A DNA stretch of 64,000 nucleotides from Platynereis dumerilii (Eukaryota > Annelida > Polychaeta > Phyllodocida > Nereididae): positions 78,871,380 to 78,935,379 of the forward strand of contig JAPTHN010000001.1 in NCBI GenBank assembly GCA_026936325.1, given 5' to 3'. The position numbers and the translations under genes are program-made. The notes beneath the pieces were generated by a model that ran no database searches, was not told the origin of the DNA, and saw only the letters and a program-made list of their open reading frames with translations. Below, one piece after another: positions 1 to 12,315 of this stretch. Numbering within the stretch: position 1 is the first letter of the stretch; each line of letters begins with the position of its first letter.

Positions 1-957
1 TTGTACATAATTTATAAATATTATTTGTATATTTTTAGAAAGGCTCCAAACCGGTTATTTTAGGAAATCTGAAATGGTGTCAAATTTTAAATTATACATT
101 TGTTTTTGCATTTGCTATCCATCGGAAAAATTGTATAAAATACTTTTTTGGCATGTGTTTCTAAAATGTAAAGTTGATTTTAGCGAAAATATTTAGTATT
201 TAATACAAAATGCTGTCTTTTTTCCTGTTTTTCAAAGCAGTTCCTGGGCATTGTATGACAAGGTTGGGCTATTATAGGGTAAAGTTTATTTTACCAAAAT
301 ATTTGGTAATATATTATGATTTGATTTTTATTTGTCAATGTTTGATGTGCAATCTTAACATGCTTATTTATATTTGGTATCCTTCGTACTAATGGACCTC
401 ATTGATATTACTTTGCATGATAATCATCCAAGTGTATGTATTATTATTATGCAATACATTATTGCCATAGAGTTACGTTTTATATATCGATTGACATTTT
501 ATTTGGATTGAACACTTACCTGTTAAATTTGCAAGCTACTTTACAGTTTACCATTGTTTTGGCTTACATTGAATTTGCATTGCGGAATCATACTAAATGA
601 TATCTTGATATAATATGTTGTAATATAAAGTCATCTACATATTTTTATACAAATGAGAACAATTTGTTGTTTTGGATGATATGTCACTATAGGTCCATAG
701 CAATGGATGTTTTATGAATTTCGACCTGTCATAAAATTTGATGAATGTAACCTGTGGTTACATGAAGTGGTACTGCTGGATTCGGAAGACTATCAAATTA
801 ATATTTGCTGCAATTCTGTGAGTGAGCTTGGCACAGGAGCTTCAATGTTGTACTGTTGAACTTATAGGACTATACTGGGGAAATAGTAGTTGTAAGCTTG
901 AATTTGTGCACATTGTGCCTCCTGTGGAGCTTGGTGTGGTATATTGTAGTTACCTAT
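1..957. other. AT-rich spacer, nothing recognised
   Basis: This stretch is AT-rich. The only open frames are short and have no recognisable motifs. I see no repeat structure, splice-flanked exon or RNA gene in it. Confidence 0.6.
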
Positions 958-1060
958 CAGGGGCGGATCCAAGATTTTTCAAAACGGGGAGTGCGGCAAT
1001 TCTTATAACATTGGAGTCTCCAGAACATTTTTTTTTCAATTAGCCCCCCCCTGATCCGCA
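958..1060. mobile_element. Possible hAT-like MITE remnant
   Basis: The left edge reads CAGGGGCGGATCCAAG and the right edge contains CCCCCTGATCCGC, so a GGATC-type inverted pair encloses about 100 bp. Ends of the form CAGGGGCGGATC are typical of hAT-like miniature elements in animals. The 8-bp flanks share only their last bases, so no clean target duplication is visible. The assignment is tentative. Confidence 0.3.
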
Positions 1061-1369
1061 TATGCCTATTAAATTGCTAAGCCTCTTTAGGCCTATTAGC
1101 ATGTGAATTTCATCAAAGTTGGGTGTGAAAATGCTCGTTTAAAAAAAACAGCATGTGAATATCATTGAAATAAAATCTTGAATTTGAGATTGACATTTTC
1201 ATTTAGGTGTTTGAGTTGCTATTTCTGATTGGTGTGCTTCGCATATATATATTTTTATTTTATAAGCACACTTTGGTGCATTGAGTCTCCTGTCTGAATT
1301 TGTGTTTCCAGCCATGCTGTTGTGTTTTCGTGCCTGTCTGTCAGTAAGATGCAACAATCGCCACAACAA

Positions 1370-1556
1370 AAAGCTGGCTAGCTCAAGTTTTGTTACTTGA
1401 TTTTGCACTTGGCTGCCAATTTCTGGGTTTGATTCCCACTCTGGTCAGTTTGACAGGACTTATGTCGGACAGCAGTTTTGATTCTCCTTCTCGTCATTGT
1501 GTTCTCCTGTCCCAATCGGCAAACTAAGTGCATAAATAAAGGACATACAGATCCAT
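1370..1556 (+). mobile_element. tRNA-derived SINE, family S1, copy a
   Basis: A B-box-like GGGTTTGATTCCC at 1425-1437 is followed by a body with landmarks shared by three other copies in the window. These are a CTCATTG-like block, a CTCCTGTCC-like block, then a run resembling GTGCATAAATAAAGGACATA. The best reference copy is at 13126-13335 on the minus strand. The head is degenerate and the A box is unclear. It is probably an old, inactive copy. Confidence 0.55.
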
Positions 1557-1842
1557 GAAATGAATGTCAAAATCTGCAATATAAACAACGCTGTGTCCCT
1601 GTCTCCCAGAAGTCTGTTCTCATCCTGATGTAAAATTGAACATTTGTCGTTAAGTAAATCGAAAGTCTGATTCCCTGGTTTCTCAAAAATTTATGCTGGC
1701 TTCAGTGGTTTCGTGAACAACGGTACTGAACACAAACCGAACGGACATACCTTGTACATGTATGCTTTAAGTCAGGGTGCCCACTCTTCATATATTTCCT
1801 ACAATTCCTATATTTTGGTAGCTTCCTATAATTTTCTATCAA

Positions 1843-1924
1843 TGGCGGATCCAGACAGGGTAGTCTGGGGGGCGGACCTGTTTTGGCGTTTGCGGGCCCG
1901 CATGGCACCCCCCAGGATCCGCCA
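1843..1924. mobile_element. Short hairpin MITE, ends TGGCGGATCC
   Basis: A 10-bp perfect inverted repeat, TGGCGGATCC and GGATCCGCCA, encloses GC-rich sequence with further complementarity (GGGGGG against CCCCCC). It stands out from the AT-rich surroundings. The ends resemble the element at 958-1060. No convincing target duplication was seen. Confidence 0.4.
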
Positions 1925-2324
1925 CTGCCTATATTTTGGAAAAATTTCTCTATTTTTTGAGTTTAGCGTATGTGCCCATTTTTGCGTATGATATGAAGTC
2001 TCAGGCACTTTTTCCCCCAGATGTATGAAGTTTTAGGCATGATTTGTACGTGACATGAAGTTTTCAGCGTATGATGGAAGTCATTCCGTGATTTTGCCAA
2101 TGGTTGCAATCCTGGAGTTGCAATGCCAAATTAATCTGTATTAATGTGCTATATTTTATCGTAAGGTTTTGGCTGATTACTAAAAACATACCTTACTCTT
2201 GACAAAAATACTTGTCTCCTCCTGTTCCTGACAGCTTGACCAAACAGTTTCATAAACATTTGGAAGTATTGGCATGTTGTAGCCCTGGTTTTGAGGTAGT
2301 CCCATTAGAATAACATGGTGTCCG

Positions 2325-2620
2325 CCCGCCAGTCCGAGGGCCCCCGAGTCCGAGGGTCCGCGAGTCCGAAGGCCCGTCATTCCGAGGGCCCGCCAGTCCG
2401 AATTTTTGGTGCCCTGAGGGCATTGTGGTGCCCTCAGGGCATTGTAATGTCCTGAGGGCATACCTTGTTCATGGTGCCCTGAGGGCATCACTATGAGGGC
2501 CCACCACTGGAGAAGTGGCAAGGCCCTGCATTCCGAGGGCCCGCCAGTCCGAAATGCCCTCAGGGCATTGCCATGGTGCCCTTAGCCTTAGGGCACTATA
2601 AGTTTAAGAAGCTTTCAGGG
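2325..2620. repeat. GC-rich repeat of 16-bp and palindromic modules, copy 1
   Basis: Two modules alternate here. One is a tandem near 16-mer with core GGGCCCGCCAGTCCGA. The other is the palindrome TGCCCTGAGGGCA in several orientations. The same modules occur at 21072-21262, so this is a dispersed repeat family, possibly a MITE whose ends I cannot fix. A minus-strand open frame crosses it only because the repeat lacks stops. Confidence 0.65.
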
Positions 2621-2639
2621 CTTTATGAAGATTCCAGAC

Positions 2640-2785
2640 TGAGTTACCTGATTGCTACTGAGGTACCTGATTGCTATTGAATTGCCTGATTGCCTGATTC
2701 CCAAATTGCCTGATCGCCACAATGCCTAATTGCTATTGAATTGCCTGATTGCTATATTGAATTGCCATAGTTGTAATGCAGTGTC
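2640..2785. repeat. Degenerate tandem repeat ATTGCCTGATTGCTATTGA
   Basis: Variants of TTGCCTGATTGC and TGCTATTGAATTGCC recur about eight times in imperfect tandem. The tract is non-coding. Confidence 0.55.
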
Positions 2786-4039
2786 AGATTGGAGTGCCTA
2801 TCTGATTGCTATTGAAAATATTGAAGTGTAAGATTAGAGTTGAGCTCTTTCTTATTCTATAAGTGCAATAATATCATATAGGCCTATAGGGTAAGTTTCT
2901 TTGAGTCGGACACTAAGAGAGGGTAACCTTGAGTCGAACACTTTTATTTGGACTGCACTGGCTAATTGAGAGCTTCTACACCATGCAGTATATTAGGCCC
3001 CAATGTGTAGCCCAAGACTCTTTTATCTATTCAAAAGCATCAGCTTGATATGAATCCCTTAAGAGTGTTTTTCATGGCTATAAGGATGGGGCAAAACCCC
3101 GGTTTTCTCTCAATTTTTTGAATGCAATTTGAGTGAATTTTTGTAGAAATTTGTCTTGTTTAAGTTATTTGCTGGCCTTTGGTATTGACCTGATTTCAGT
3201 TTCTGTGTCATTCAGTTAGAAGTAGGCTTAACCAATTTTGTGCTCTACATATGGGCCTTGTTATCTGAAGGGAAGGACCTAAGAAACTGTATCATTGATG
3301 TCATGTTTTTAGAACACAGCTGTCCCACTCAAGGATATTTTTTCTTATTTCAGAAATTTAACCCCTAATTTACTTCTTGTGTTGTGCAAGTTGTCAATTT
3401 TCTGTTAGATTTAGTGAAAACTTTTAATTTGAGGCCTTGGTAGACTATAAATAACTCATAGGCCAAGCAAGATATATAATATATCACGTTTTTGAATGAG
3501 CAGAATATAAGTGTCAGACTGGAACCTACCCTATATGCTATATATAATTTTAAAAGACTATTCACTACCTCTCACCAGAGTTGCCAATTGTTTTTTTCAA
3601 TTCCAATCATATAATGACCTATACAGAAAGTTCTTTATTTGGAGCAGTATCTATCCTATATTAAATTTCAAGGTTTTGGCCAGAGTTTCTTTTTTTTTTA
3701 CACATTCTCAATTCAAAACATATGCGGCCATAAAAACACCAATCTTCATCTTTTCAATCGAACTAATGATTTTTTTTACTTTACAGCCCTATCTGTTACC
3801 TCTTACACCCTATTCACACATTTATGCTAGCTGCAGATCTCAAGTCATGTTGTAGTTGTAGTAGACTAGTAGTAGTCATAGTTCTCTACAATGTATGCCA
3901 CATTGTTGACAAGAATAACAGTTCAATGTTCAAATCTAGCCCAACCTCAGTCGCCTACCATGACTTACATTTCTTTATTTAATTTATCTTTTGTATTCCT
4001 TCTATCCACATCAATGAGATATATTTCGCTTTATTCCAT
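2786..4039. other. AT-rich spacer, nothing recognised
   Basis: Short open frames occur on both strands, but none has recognisable motifs or good splice context. No repeat structure was seen. Confidence 0.5.
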
Positions 4040-4310
4040 AGAATTTTATGGTACAAATTACTTGTCACAACATTGTGAAGCAACGTTCAAAATAATTATG
4101 ATGTTGGCAAGTGACATTGTGACATTGCAGCAACATTTTCATAACGTTGTAAAGCAATGTCGAAGATACAATGTTAGAATATGAGGTCGTTGCAACAGTG
4201 TAAAAAAATGTCAACGTCCTGTTCACACTATGGCAACATCATTTCGGCCATACATTCTATGTGACGAACAGACAAGTCCTCCACCAATCAGCAATGTTGT
4301 GTTCATTTTG
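4040..4310 (+). repeat. Dispersed repeat with CAACATTGTG-type motifs, copy 1
   Basis: The segment has TAGAATTTTATGG followed by TTGTGAAGCAACGTT and several CAACGTT/AACATT motifs. A direct-orientation relative with the same order of landmarks lies at about 44150-44400. No ends or target duplication could be defined. Confidence 0.4.
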
Positions 4311-4333
4311 TGTGCCCCTCAGATTGGAACAAC

Positions 4334-4418
4334 AAAGTTGGCTCAGGAATAAAAGAGTATACTGGGTAACATGAGACTGCTCCAAAGAACACAAGTGTGC
4401 CCCAAGTTAGAAAAAATA
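4334..4418 (+). repeat. 85-bp direct repeat bounding the minisatellite, left copy
   Basis: This block runs from AAAGTTGGCTC to TTAGAAAAAATA. It recurs at 5771-5855 with the same length and only a few mismatches. The two copies bracket the plus-orientation minisatellite. Confidence 0.8.
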
Positions 4419-5770
4419 GAGGAACAACGACGTGTCCAGGGGAACAGCAATGTGTCCAGAGGAACAAAAAAGTGCCCTGAAGAACAAAAAAGTGCCCTGA
4501 GGAACAACAAAGTGCCCTGAGGAATAACAAAGTGCCCTGAGGAACAACAATGTGTCCCGAGGAACAACAATGTGTCCCGAGGAACAAAAAAGTGCCCGGA
4601 ATAACAAAAAAGTGCCCTGAGGATCAAAAAATTGTGCCCGGAGGAACAAAAAAGTGCCCTGAGGAACAACAATGTGTCCCGAGGAACAACAATGTGTCCC
4701 GAGGAACAACAATGTGTCCCGAGGAACAACAATGTGTCCCGAGGAACAAAAAAGTGCCCGGAATAACAAAAAAGTGCCCTGAGGATCAAAAAATTGTGCC
4801 CGGAGGAACAAAAAAGTGCCCTGAGGAACAAAATATTGCCCTGAGGAACAACAAAGTACCCCGGGGAACAACAAAGTGCCCTGTGGAACAACAAAGTGCC
4901 CTAAGGAACAACAGAGTGTCCAGAGGAACAACAAACTGTCCAGAGGAACAGCAAACTGTCCAGAGGAACGAAAACGTGTCCAGAGGAACAAAAAAGTGCC
5001 CTGAGGAACAAAAAATTGTGCCCCGAGGAACAACAAAGTGCCCTGAGGAACAACAGAGTGTCCAGAGGAACAACAAACTGTCCAGAGGAATAACAAACTG
5101 ACCAGATGAACAACAAACTGTCCAGAGGAACAACAGAGTGTTCAGAGGAACAACAAACTGTCCAGAGGAACAACAACATGTCCTGGACCAAAAAGTGTCT
5201 TGAGGAACCAAAAAGTGCCCTGAAGAACAAAAAAGTGCCCTGAGGAACAACAAAGTGCCCTGAGGAACAACAAAGTGCCCTGCAGAACAACGAAGAGCCC
5301 TGAGGAACAACAAAGTGCTCTAAGGAACAACAGAGTGTCCAGAGGAACAACAAACTGTCCAGAGGAACAGCAAACTGTCCAGAGGAACGAAAACGTGTCC
5401 AGAGGAACGAAAATATGTCCAGAGGAACAAAAACGTGTCCAGTTGAATAACAATGTGTCCAGAGGAACAACAACATGTCCTGGGCCAAAAAGTGCCTCGA
5501 GGAACCAAAAAGTGCCCTGAAGAACAAAAAAGTGCCCTGAGGAACAACAAAGTGCCCTGAGGAACAACATTGTGTCCCGAGGGACAACAAACTGTCCAGA
5601 GGAATAACAAACTGTCCAGAGGAATAACAAACTGTCCAGAGGAATAACAAACTGTCCAGAGGAACAACAAACTGTCCCGAGGAACAACAAAGTGCATTGA
5701 GGAACAACAAAGTGCCCTGAGGAACAACAAAGTGCTCTAAGGAACAACAAAGTTCTCAGGTTGGAAAAAT
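4419..5770 (+). repeat. 20-bp minisatellite, about 65 units
   Basis: The unit is GAGGAACAACAAAGTGCCCT, with common variants having GTGTCC, ACTGTCC or AAAAAAGTG. Higher-order blocks recur, for example the stretches with ATAACAAAAAAGTGCCC and ATCAAAAAATTGTGCCC near 4600 and 4770. Long open frames exist in several frames on both strands because the unit has few stops. Their low-complexity translations with a 20-residue period are not evidence of protein coding. Confidence 0.92.
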
Positions 5771-5855
5771 AAAGTTGGCTCTGGAATAAAAGAGTATACT
5801 GGGTAACATGAGAGTGCTCCAAAGAACACAAGTGTGCCCCAAGTTAGAAAAAATA
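5771..5855 (+). repeat. 85-bp direct repeat bounding the minisatellite, right copy
   Basis: This is a near-identical direct copy of 4334-4418. Immediately to its right the minisatellite resumes in the opposite orientation. Confidence 0.8.
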
Positions 5856-5992
5856 GCCTTAGGGCACTTTGTTGTTCCTCAGGGTACTTTGTTGTTCCTC
5901 AGGGTACTTTGTTGTTCCTCAGGGCACTTTGTTGTTCCTCGGGGTACTTTGTTGTTCCTCAGGGCACTTTTTTATTCCTCAGGGCACTTTTT
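5856..5992 (-). repeat. 20-bp minisatellite, inverted block
   Basis: About seven units of AGGGCACTTTGTTGTTCCTC, the reverse complement of the block to the left, end mid-unit at AGGGCACTTTTT. The missing 8 nt of that unit appear at 13678-13685, on the far side of the 5993-13677 insertion. Confidence 0.9.
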
Positions 5993-6140
5993 ACCCTCGG
6001 CAATGTATACATTGCCGACGGGTATTGTAGTTACTTTGGGAAAATTTGTCCGTCCGGCGGGCGGGCGGGCGGGCGGGGCGGGCGGGCGGACGGGCGGGCG
6101 GGCGTCCGGATAACGGGCGTCCCACTTGTGTATTGGGAGT

Positions 6141-6460
6141 AATGCCAAAACTATGGAATGTATACTTTTTATTTTTGGGACATTATTATATCTTTCATCC
6201 TAGGTGTGCCTTTTAGGAGTTTAATCCACATGAGAATAATACTTTTCTCACAATTATTGAAAAATGTGAAAAAATATTATTTTGTGTATTGGGTGTCAAG
6301 CCAAAACTATGGCACGCATATTCATCATTTTTATGGTAAATATGGTATCTTTCATCCCAGTTGAGCCTTTCATAGGCCTAATCCCCATGACATTAATACT
6401 TTTCTCACAATCATTGAAAAATGTAAAAAAATCGTTTTTTGTTTGTTTCTGGGACAGAAC
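6141..6460 (+). repeat. 156-bp tandem units inside X1
   Basis: GCCAAAACTATGG recurs at 6144 and 6300, and ATACTTTTCTCACAA recurs with the same 156-bp spacing. The units resemble the roughly 156-bp units at 43250-44000: both have a TGTGCCTTTT block, then an ATACTTT block, then a GAAAAA-rich block. This links the two elements as one family. Confidence 0.6.
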
Positions 6461-8421
6461 TAAAAACTGCAGTACTTTTGACACTGAAATTTGCATATTG
6501 TATGTATTAAATACCTAAGATGTGTTTTTTGTGGGTCTAAATGCTCTGAGAAAGTTGAACGGACGACAATTTACCAAAAATATTAAAAAATACTATTATT
6601 TTAAACTAGTATGATTCAGTCAATTTTGAAGTTAAATCTATGAAATTTTCCAAGAAGGTGTCTAACTTATGCCTCTTTAAACATCTCTAATCAGTTGGAA
6701 TGTTGGTCCTATGAATTTTTATAAAAACCCAAAAATTCGAAAAAATCCCAATTTTCCAACATTTCTGCATGAAAAGCCAAATGGTAATGGGTAAGTTAGT
6801 TAACTTTAGGTCTTATTGTAGTAAGACACACTCTTGACTAATATTCACAGCCATTGCATGAGTTGTTGCAATTTTTTCCATTGAAATGTATGATTGAAAA
6901 AATGCAAAAAATCATTAAAATGTCTATATACTCTCCATTTCCTTCTGATGTCATACCAGTTGTTGACATTTTTTTGTCAAAATAAACCTGACATGTTTCA
7001 CATCATCATCATGCTGATTTTGAGCAATATGAAAATTTTTATTCACTGCAGAGGTCAATATTAACAAAATTAGATAAATATTAAGGATTTTCATATAAAC
7101 ATATATCAGTAAATATTGGCCCTGGTCAATCAAATTAGCCACAATAATGTCTAAATATGACTTTTCTACCTCTCCTCATGAAATATTATCAAGAGGAAAT
7201 ATACAAATTTTATATATAATTATGTGGATTTTCAAAGCATTAATTAAATATATTCAAAAACATGCATTTGTGTGTTAATATTTTAAAATGTTGACACTAA
7301 ATCTTTAACTCCCAATTATTATAACTTTATGGTTAATATCTAAACTCAGTGATGCAAATTTTAGAAGATAAATTAATGTCAGCCCCTTTTATTTAGTTGT
7401 TTGCATGAAAATTAAATGTGAATGAATCAGACAGATTGGCTTTTGTTGAATGGAGCACTGGAGAAGTCTTGATTATGTAATGTTATGTCACTGGGTAATT
7501 GTCTTCCCTGCTAATCCTTTGACAAGAAATCTTAAACTCTCAATTCTAACTTAATGGTTTAAATCTAACCTCAGTTATGTACCTTTTAACATATGAAGTA
7601 CTGTCAGCTTACTTTTATTTTGGTATTTAATGAAAATTAAATATGAACATATAAGACAGAATGGCAATAAGACCACTGTATATATAGAGGGTTATTAAAG
7701 AAAATTACTTGGCATGCAAACCCCATTTCTGCACATTTCAGTGTGTTATTTTACATCTTAAGACATTATTGGATAAATCTGTCTTTTAATTCATTTTAAA
7801 ACTCACTCCAATTGTATTTTTAGCATTTTAAAGAAATATTGTTTAGGGGGTAAAAGTGGAGACACTGTGTCTGTGCTTCATTGTACCCCTCCCCTCCAGC
7901 CATTCATGTTATGTAACATTGTGTCACTAATCCTCTCCAGTGACCAAAGCTAGGAACAAAGGAGGACAAAAGCAGTGCACAGCACCCTCAACTTTTTAAC
8001 TAATTTTCTTTTTTCTTATAAATATGTCCAAACTGCATTGACACCAACTTTGTAGTTTAATATTGAACAAATAAAGAAATTTCCAATTTGAATAAAAAAT
8101 TTAGGCCAAGTGGAAGCTGAGATATGACTTTTTGTAACCCATACAGGCTGTACACAGAGTTGGGACATGTTTCTTTTGTTTTGTTTTTCTTTACAGCTAT
8201 TGTTATTCTTCAAAGTTTGACCAGCATTTAACCTTTGTATTAACTAGCAACTTGCTTAGTCTTAAAAGATATATATATACTGGCATAAACCTTGTTCTAG
8301 TCTTACTATTTACAATGGTTTTGGTTGGAGACTTCTTATCTATAATTTATGTTTTTAGACCCATATTCCATATTTGTAACTTAATATTTAATACTGACAG
8401 TATAGAATATTTAATACTGAC
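6461..8421. other. AT-rich interior of X1, nothing recognised
   Basis: This stretch is very AT-rich, with only short random open frames. No helicase, replication-initiator or transposase motif was seen in any frame. Confidence 0.5.
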
Positions 8422-8616
8422 AGTATAGAAGACGAGATTCACTGTCTCTTAATTTGTACTTATAACAATATCCCTAGAGTAGAGCTTCTTGACAGCGTTA
8501 GTTGCCTTATGCCCGACCTAAGTAGTCTCGATAAAAGTGAACAATTTATTGCACTGATGTCAGATAAAAGACCGGAGATAATACAGGCGATAGGTCGTTA
8601 CCTTAATAGAGTAATG
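8422..8616 (+). pseudogene. LINE ORF2 carboxyl-terminal fragment
   Basis: An open frame without its own start reads SIEDEIHCLLICTYN and later ELLDSVSCLMPDL, SEQFIALMSDKRPEIIQ and AIGRYLNRVM before a stop. The pattern DE-x-H-x-L-x2-C, then a helical segment ending F-I-x-L-M-S and a short basic tail, is how many CR1/Jockey-type reverse transcriptase polyproteins end. The rest of the protein is absent, as expected for a 5'-truncated copy. Its 3' untranslated part probably continues for a few hundred bases; I cannot fix its end. The clade is not determined. Confidence 0.5.
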
Positions 8617-9337
8617 TAAGTGTAGCTAAGAAATTAATGATTCAAAATTTAAAGTGTATATTTTACATATTTTAGGTGTGTTGCTGTGCCTCCCTACATG
8701 TTGAGTAGAAATTTCCGAACCTTGACTTTGGACAATTTGCTAAAGAGATTTTGTTGAATGAACTTGTGAATTAACTATATAAATGCCTTTTATTATTTTA
8801 TATTTTATTTTATTTTGTAACTGTCTGAATGCTATATATATGTGTATGTAGGGCATGATTACAGAATACATTAAATTGTTTGTAACATTTGTATTTTATT
8901 TTTATGTATGACTATGAATGATACTAATTAGATGTAGATTTATTTTGGATTATATGCAAGACTTACTTTTGTGTTACATGGCCTCCTAGCAGTTGCTGCT
9001 GGTCCATGTGACATATTATCATATTAATTTAAGTAAATGTTTAATGACTGAAGTGACATCTGTAATTTGATATTGAAACTCTGAATTGGGACTCTTTTTA
9101 AAGTATCAGAAATTTACCATTTTATTTTATGTATTCTAGATGTAACCACTAGAACTGGGACCAGTATTGTAAAATTTTATATACTTAATTGCATTTTAAC
9201 TCTCTGTAGTCTGTAGATTAGTGTAGACATTGATTTTGCTTTTGTTTTTCTATAACTTTGATGACACATGTATCTCTTTTGATATCCAGTTTGTCTAATA
9301 AAAGTTTATATATATATGTAATAATGATAAGAATAGC
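8617..9337. other. AT-rich spacer, possibly LINE 3' untranslated sequence
   Basis: Nothing is recognisable. The position directly downstream of a LINE carboxyl-terminal fragment makes part of it likely to be that element's 3' end. Confidence 0.35.
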
Positions 9338-9432
9338 TAAGACTAGATAGACTAGATAGATGGATGGATAGATGGATAGATAGATAGATAGATAGATAGA
9401 GAGAGAGATAGAGAGATAGAGAGATAGAGAGC
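9338..9432 (+). repeat. GATA/GAGA microsatellite
   Basis: Tandem GATA with GAGA and GGAT interruptions. It is followed at 9445-9475 by GAATGAAATACGTACTTTAT, which recurs in inverted orientation next to the microsatellite at 12116. Confidence 0.9.
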
Positions 9433-11309
9433 AGCCCATTCTCCACTCCAGAATGAAATACGTACTTTATGGACTTTTTACACCTACATATAAACACCGG
9501 TCTTCATTCTGAAGGAACAAAAAGGACGTCCTTCATTCTCATGTATAGATCACACTACTGTTGAAAATGAACACCGGCCTTAATTTCTACACATTTCTCA
9601 CAAAATAAAAGCTGGTATTCATTTTCGCAAAACCAGGATGAAAATATAGGATGGTCTTTATTGTGAAAGCAAATTAAATACTGCATTTTATTATTTAACC
9701 CATTGAAGAAAATGAAGGACAGTCTTCATATCCAGTCAATTTGTTATTATTCAATAATCAATATATTCTAAATGAATATCACTCTTAGTTAGTTCCTTCT
9801 TGCATGCACAAATGACAGGCCACATTTTGGTAAATTAAGATGGGGCTTTATTTTTCAGTAAACATAAATGTTGAGCCCTCATTTCCGAAATTTGGATAGG
9901 TTTGTTAGTATGAAGTCAATCCAGGGGGTTTGATCCCGATTTTTTAGTTGGGTGAAGCATGGCAGTTCCTTCAGCATTGAAAAATGATTTTGGCTGAAGA
10001 GAAGAATGAAGCTTACAGCAGATTTGGGGGGGGGGGTGATGTGCCCCCACCACCCCTCGACTCTGCCCCTGCAGTCAAACTTGCTAAACTCCTCTAGTAT
10101 TTAGTCAATATTTTCAATTATTTTGCTCATCAGGTACTTCCATTATAGCACCAAACTTTTGAAAGGGGGGGGGGGCGGTGGTTATTACTTTTAATAATCC
10201 AACCCCCCCCCCCACTGTTTTTGCAGGTTTGGTACTCCCTTGAAGTAACCAGGACTGAGTTACTCCAAGGTACTCCATGACTGCTTTATCTAGTGGGGGT
10301 TGGGGGGGGTATGAGAGGGGGAGCTTCACTTGATCCATAAATGTTGTTATTTTTAATGTTGAAGTTCTGAAAATTGTATGACTTATAAAATAACATTTCA
10401 TTAATATTATTATTTTTTTAACATAGTTTCAATTTTTTAAAAAGATAAGTTAACTATAATTTTAAAGGGGTTTCAATTACCCTTTACTAATTATCTAACC
10501 TCAGAGCTGGCCATTGAATGCATCATTGCTCAGGTCATTATTATAGGGGTGGTGTCTTATCTCATTATCATTTCTTGCACCCTTCCATTGTAATACATGT
10601 ATAATAGCATTTATTAGATAATAATAGCTGACCTATTTACATATTTGTGAGTTATATTCAATGTTGATAGATTGTATTCTTTTAAATAATACAGACTTGT
10701 TTCTAACAAAGTTTATTAAATTGGTTTTGTCATATTTGAATAATTACAAAAACTCAAACTTTTTCCAGTTAGCAATAATTCACCAAATTTGATTCTACTT
10801 CACTTAAAAGGTGTACTAATCATATACAAATAATTTATATTTTTTCCATTTTGTAAGTATACAATGCTTAATCATAACCTCTGTTATTTGGGCATATGCC
10901 TATAAATTCTTAATTATCACGGGAAAAAAAAACAGGCATTTAGACCTATTCCCATTTTTGACTTCATTGGCCTGGGGATATTTTTCCTTGCTTAAAGCTG
11001 TCAGGTCTGCCTATTCAGAAGTCTTGTCTATTGTTGTTAACTTTCAGTGATGTTGCTATCAACCCCCCCCCCACCTAAAAAAACATGATTTTTTTCTTAA
11101 AAAGCAAGCAATCCACACACCTTCAGGCAATCTATATTATGCTTCCTGCGGTAATAAAACCTATAGCTCACTTAATAATGAAAAACATGCAAATATAGAC
11201 ACCCCCCCCCCCTCAAATAGAGGCTCTGTATAAATGTCTTCTAAAAATGTGTAAAAGGGGAGGGGGTCCAATCCAGTAAATTTGGTAGACATTTCTGTCG
11301 AGGAGGGGA
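9433..11309. other. Spacer with homopolymer G/C tracts
   Basis: Contains GAATGAAGGAC-type phrases near 9500-9750, poly-G at 10025-10036 and poly-C/G tracts at 10165-10310 and 11060-11215. No coding or RNA gene was recognised. Confidence 0.5.
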
Positions 11310-11545
11310 GGATGGATGAAGGGAGAAAAGGAGAAGGGAGGAAAGGAGAAGGAAGGAAAGGAGATAGGAGGAAAGGAGAAGGGAGGAAAGGAGAAGGGAG
11401 GAAAGGAGAAGGGAGGAAAGGAGAAGGGAGGAAAGGAGAAGGGATGAAAGGAGTAGGAGGAAAGGAGAAGGGAGGAAAGGAGAAAAGTGGAAGAATGGAG
11501 GAAAGGAGAAGGGAGGAAAGGAGAAGAGAGGAGGGAGGGGGAAAG
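11310..11545 (+). repeat. Purine-rich minisatellite GGGAGGAAAGGAGAAG
   Basis: About fourteen copies of a near 16-bp purine-only unit, strongly strand-asymmetric. The open frames crossing it on both strands are low-complexity and not credible as genes. Confidence 0.9.
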
Positions 11546-12113
11546 TTGGGATGGGGGGGGGGAGGGGAGGCTTGCAAATTTGACCAAATCTGTCTATTGA
11601 TATATTTCAAGTATAGGCCTAACATTTTCTGACCAAAAGTATTGATTTATCGTTGTTCTAGATGTGAATTAAAGTGCTGTAGGCTTCCCATTAGAGCCCT
11701 ACAATGTAAAATGTAAATATTTCGCAGCATTAAATATGAGAAATTTCATCCAAGAATACAATAAAATGGCCATTCAATTATGTGAAGTTCAACACAAATC
11801 TGCTGACATTCCAGCTTCGATAGGTATGAAAGCTCCTGTGTCTCATCATAAATACAATGTCGCATAAGTGCATGATTTATATTGGGTAAAGGATGGTCAA
11901 AGAGGCATATATTCAGCAGAAAGCAGCTCCATTTTGGCAATTACCTTTACAATAGGCTATCTACATGTACGTGTATATCAGAAAATGAATGACATTCTTT
12001 ATCTTGTACATGTTCCTTCACCATTAAATACATCCTTCATTCTCAGGTGACAAAAGTCCATAAAGTACGTATTTCATTATATGTGGAGAATGTGTTGATA
12101 AATAGAGAGGTGA

Positions 12114-12115
<2 letters not shown>
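11546..12115. other. Spacer between minisatellite and GATA tract
   Basis: No gene was recognised. At 12018-12075 it carries the inverted relative of the sequence that follows the 9338 microsatellite. Confidence 0.4.
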
Positions 12116-12152
<37 letters not shown>

Positions 12153-12236
12153 TATAGATAGATAGATAGATAGACACATGTAGATAGATAGATATATATA
12201 GATAGATTGATAGATGCATACATAGATGGATAGATG

Positions 12237-12315
<79 letters not shown>
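12116..12315 (+). repeat. GATA microsatellite
   Basis: A long tract of GATA with ATAT, ACAC and GGAT interruptions. Confidence 0.93.

Noticed and set aside
2180-2330. Possible minus-strand exon (ILMGLPQNQGYNMPILPNVY) with a GTATGT-like donor
   Set aside because: No acceptor with a pyrimidine tract is seen, as a GC-rich repeat abuts it, and I recognise no family. Transcript data could revive it.
4303-5831. Several open frames of 180-270 codons on both strands
   Set aside because: They are translations of the 20-bp minisatellite, with a 20-residue period in several frames at once. No credible protein.
4419-5992. CRISPR-like array
   Set aside because: Units are contiguous, degenerate and without unique spacers, and the context is eukaryotic.
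11161-11632. Proline/serine- or lysine/glycine-rich open frames
   Set aside because: They come from the purine-rich 16-bp minisatellite.
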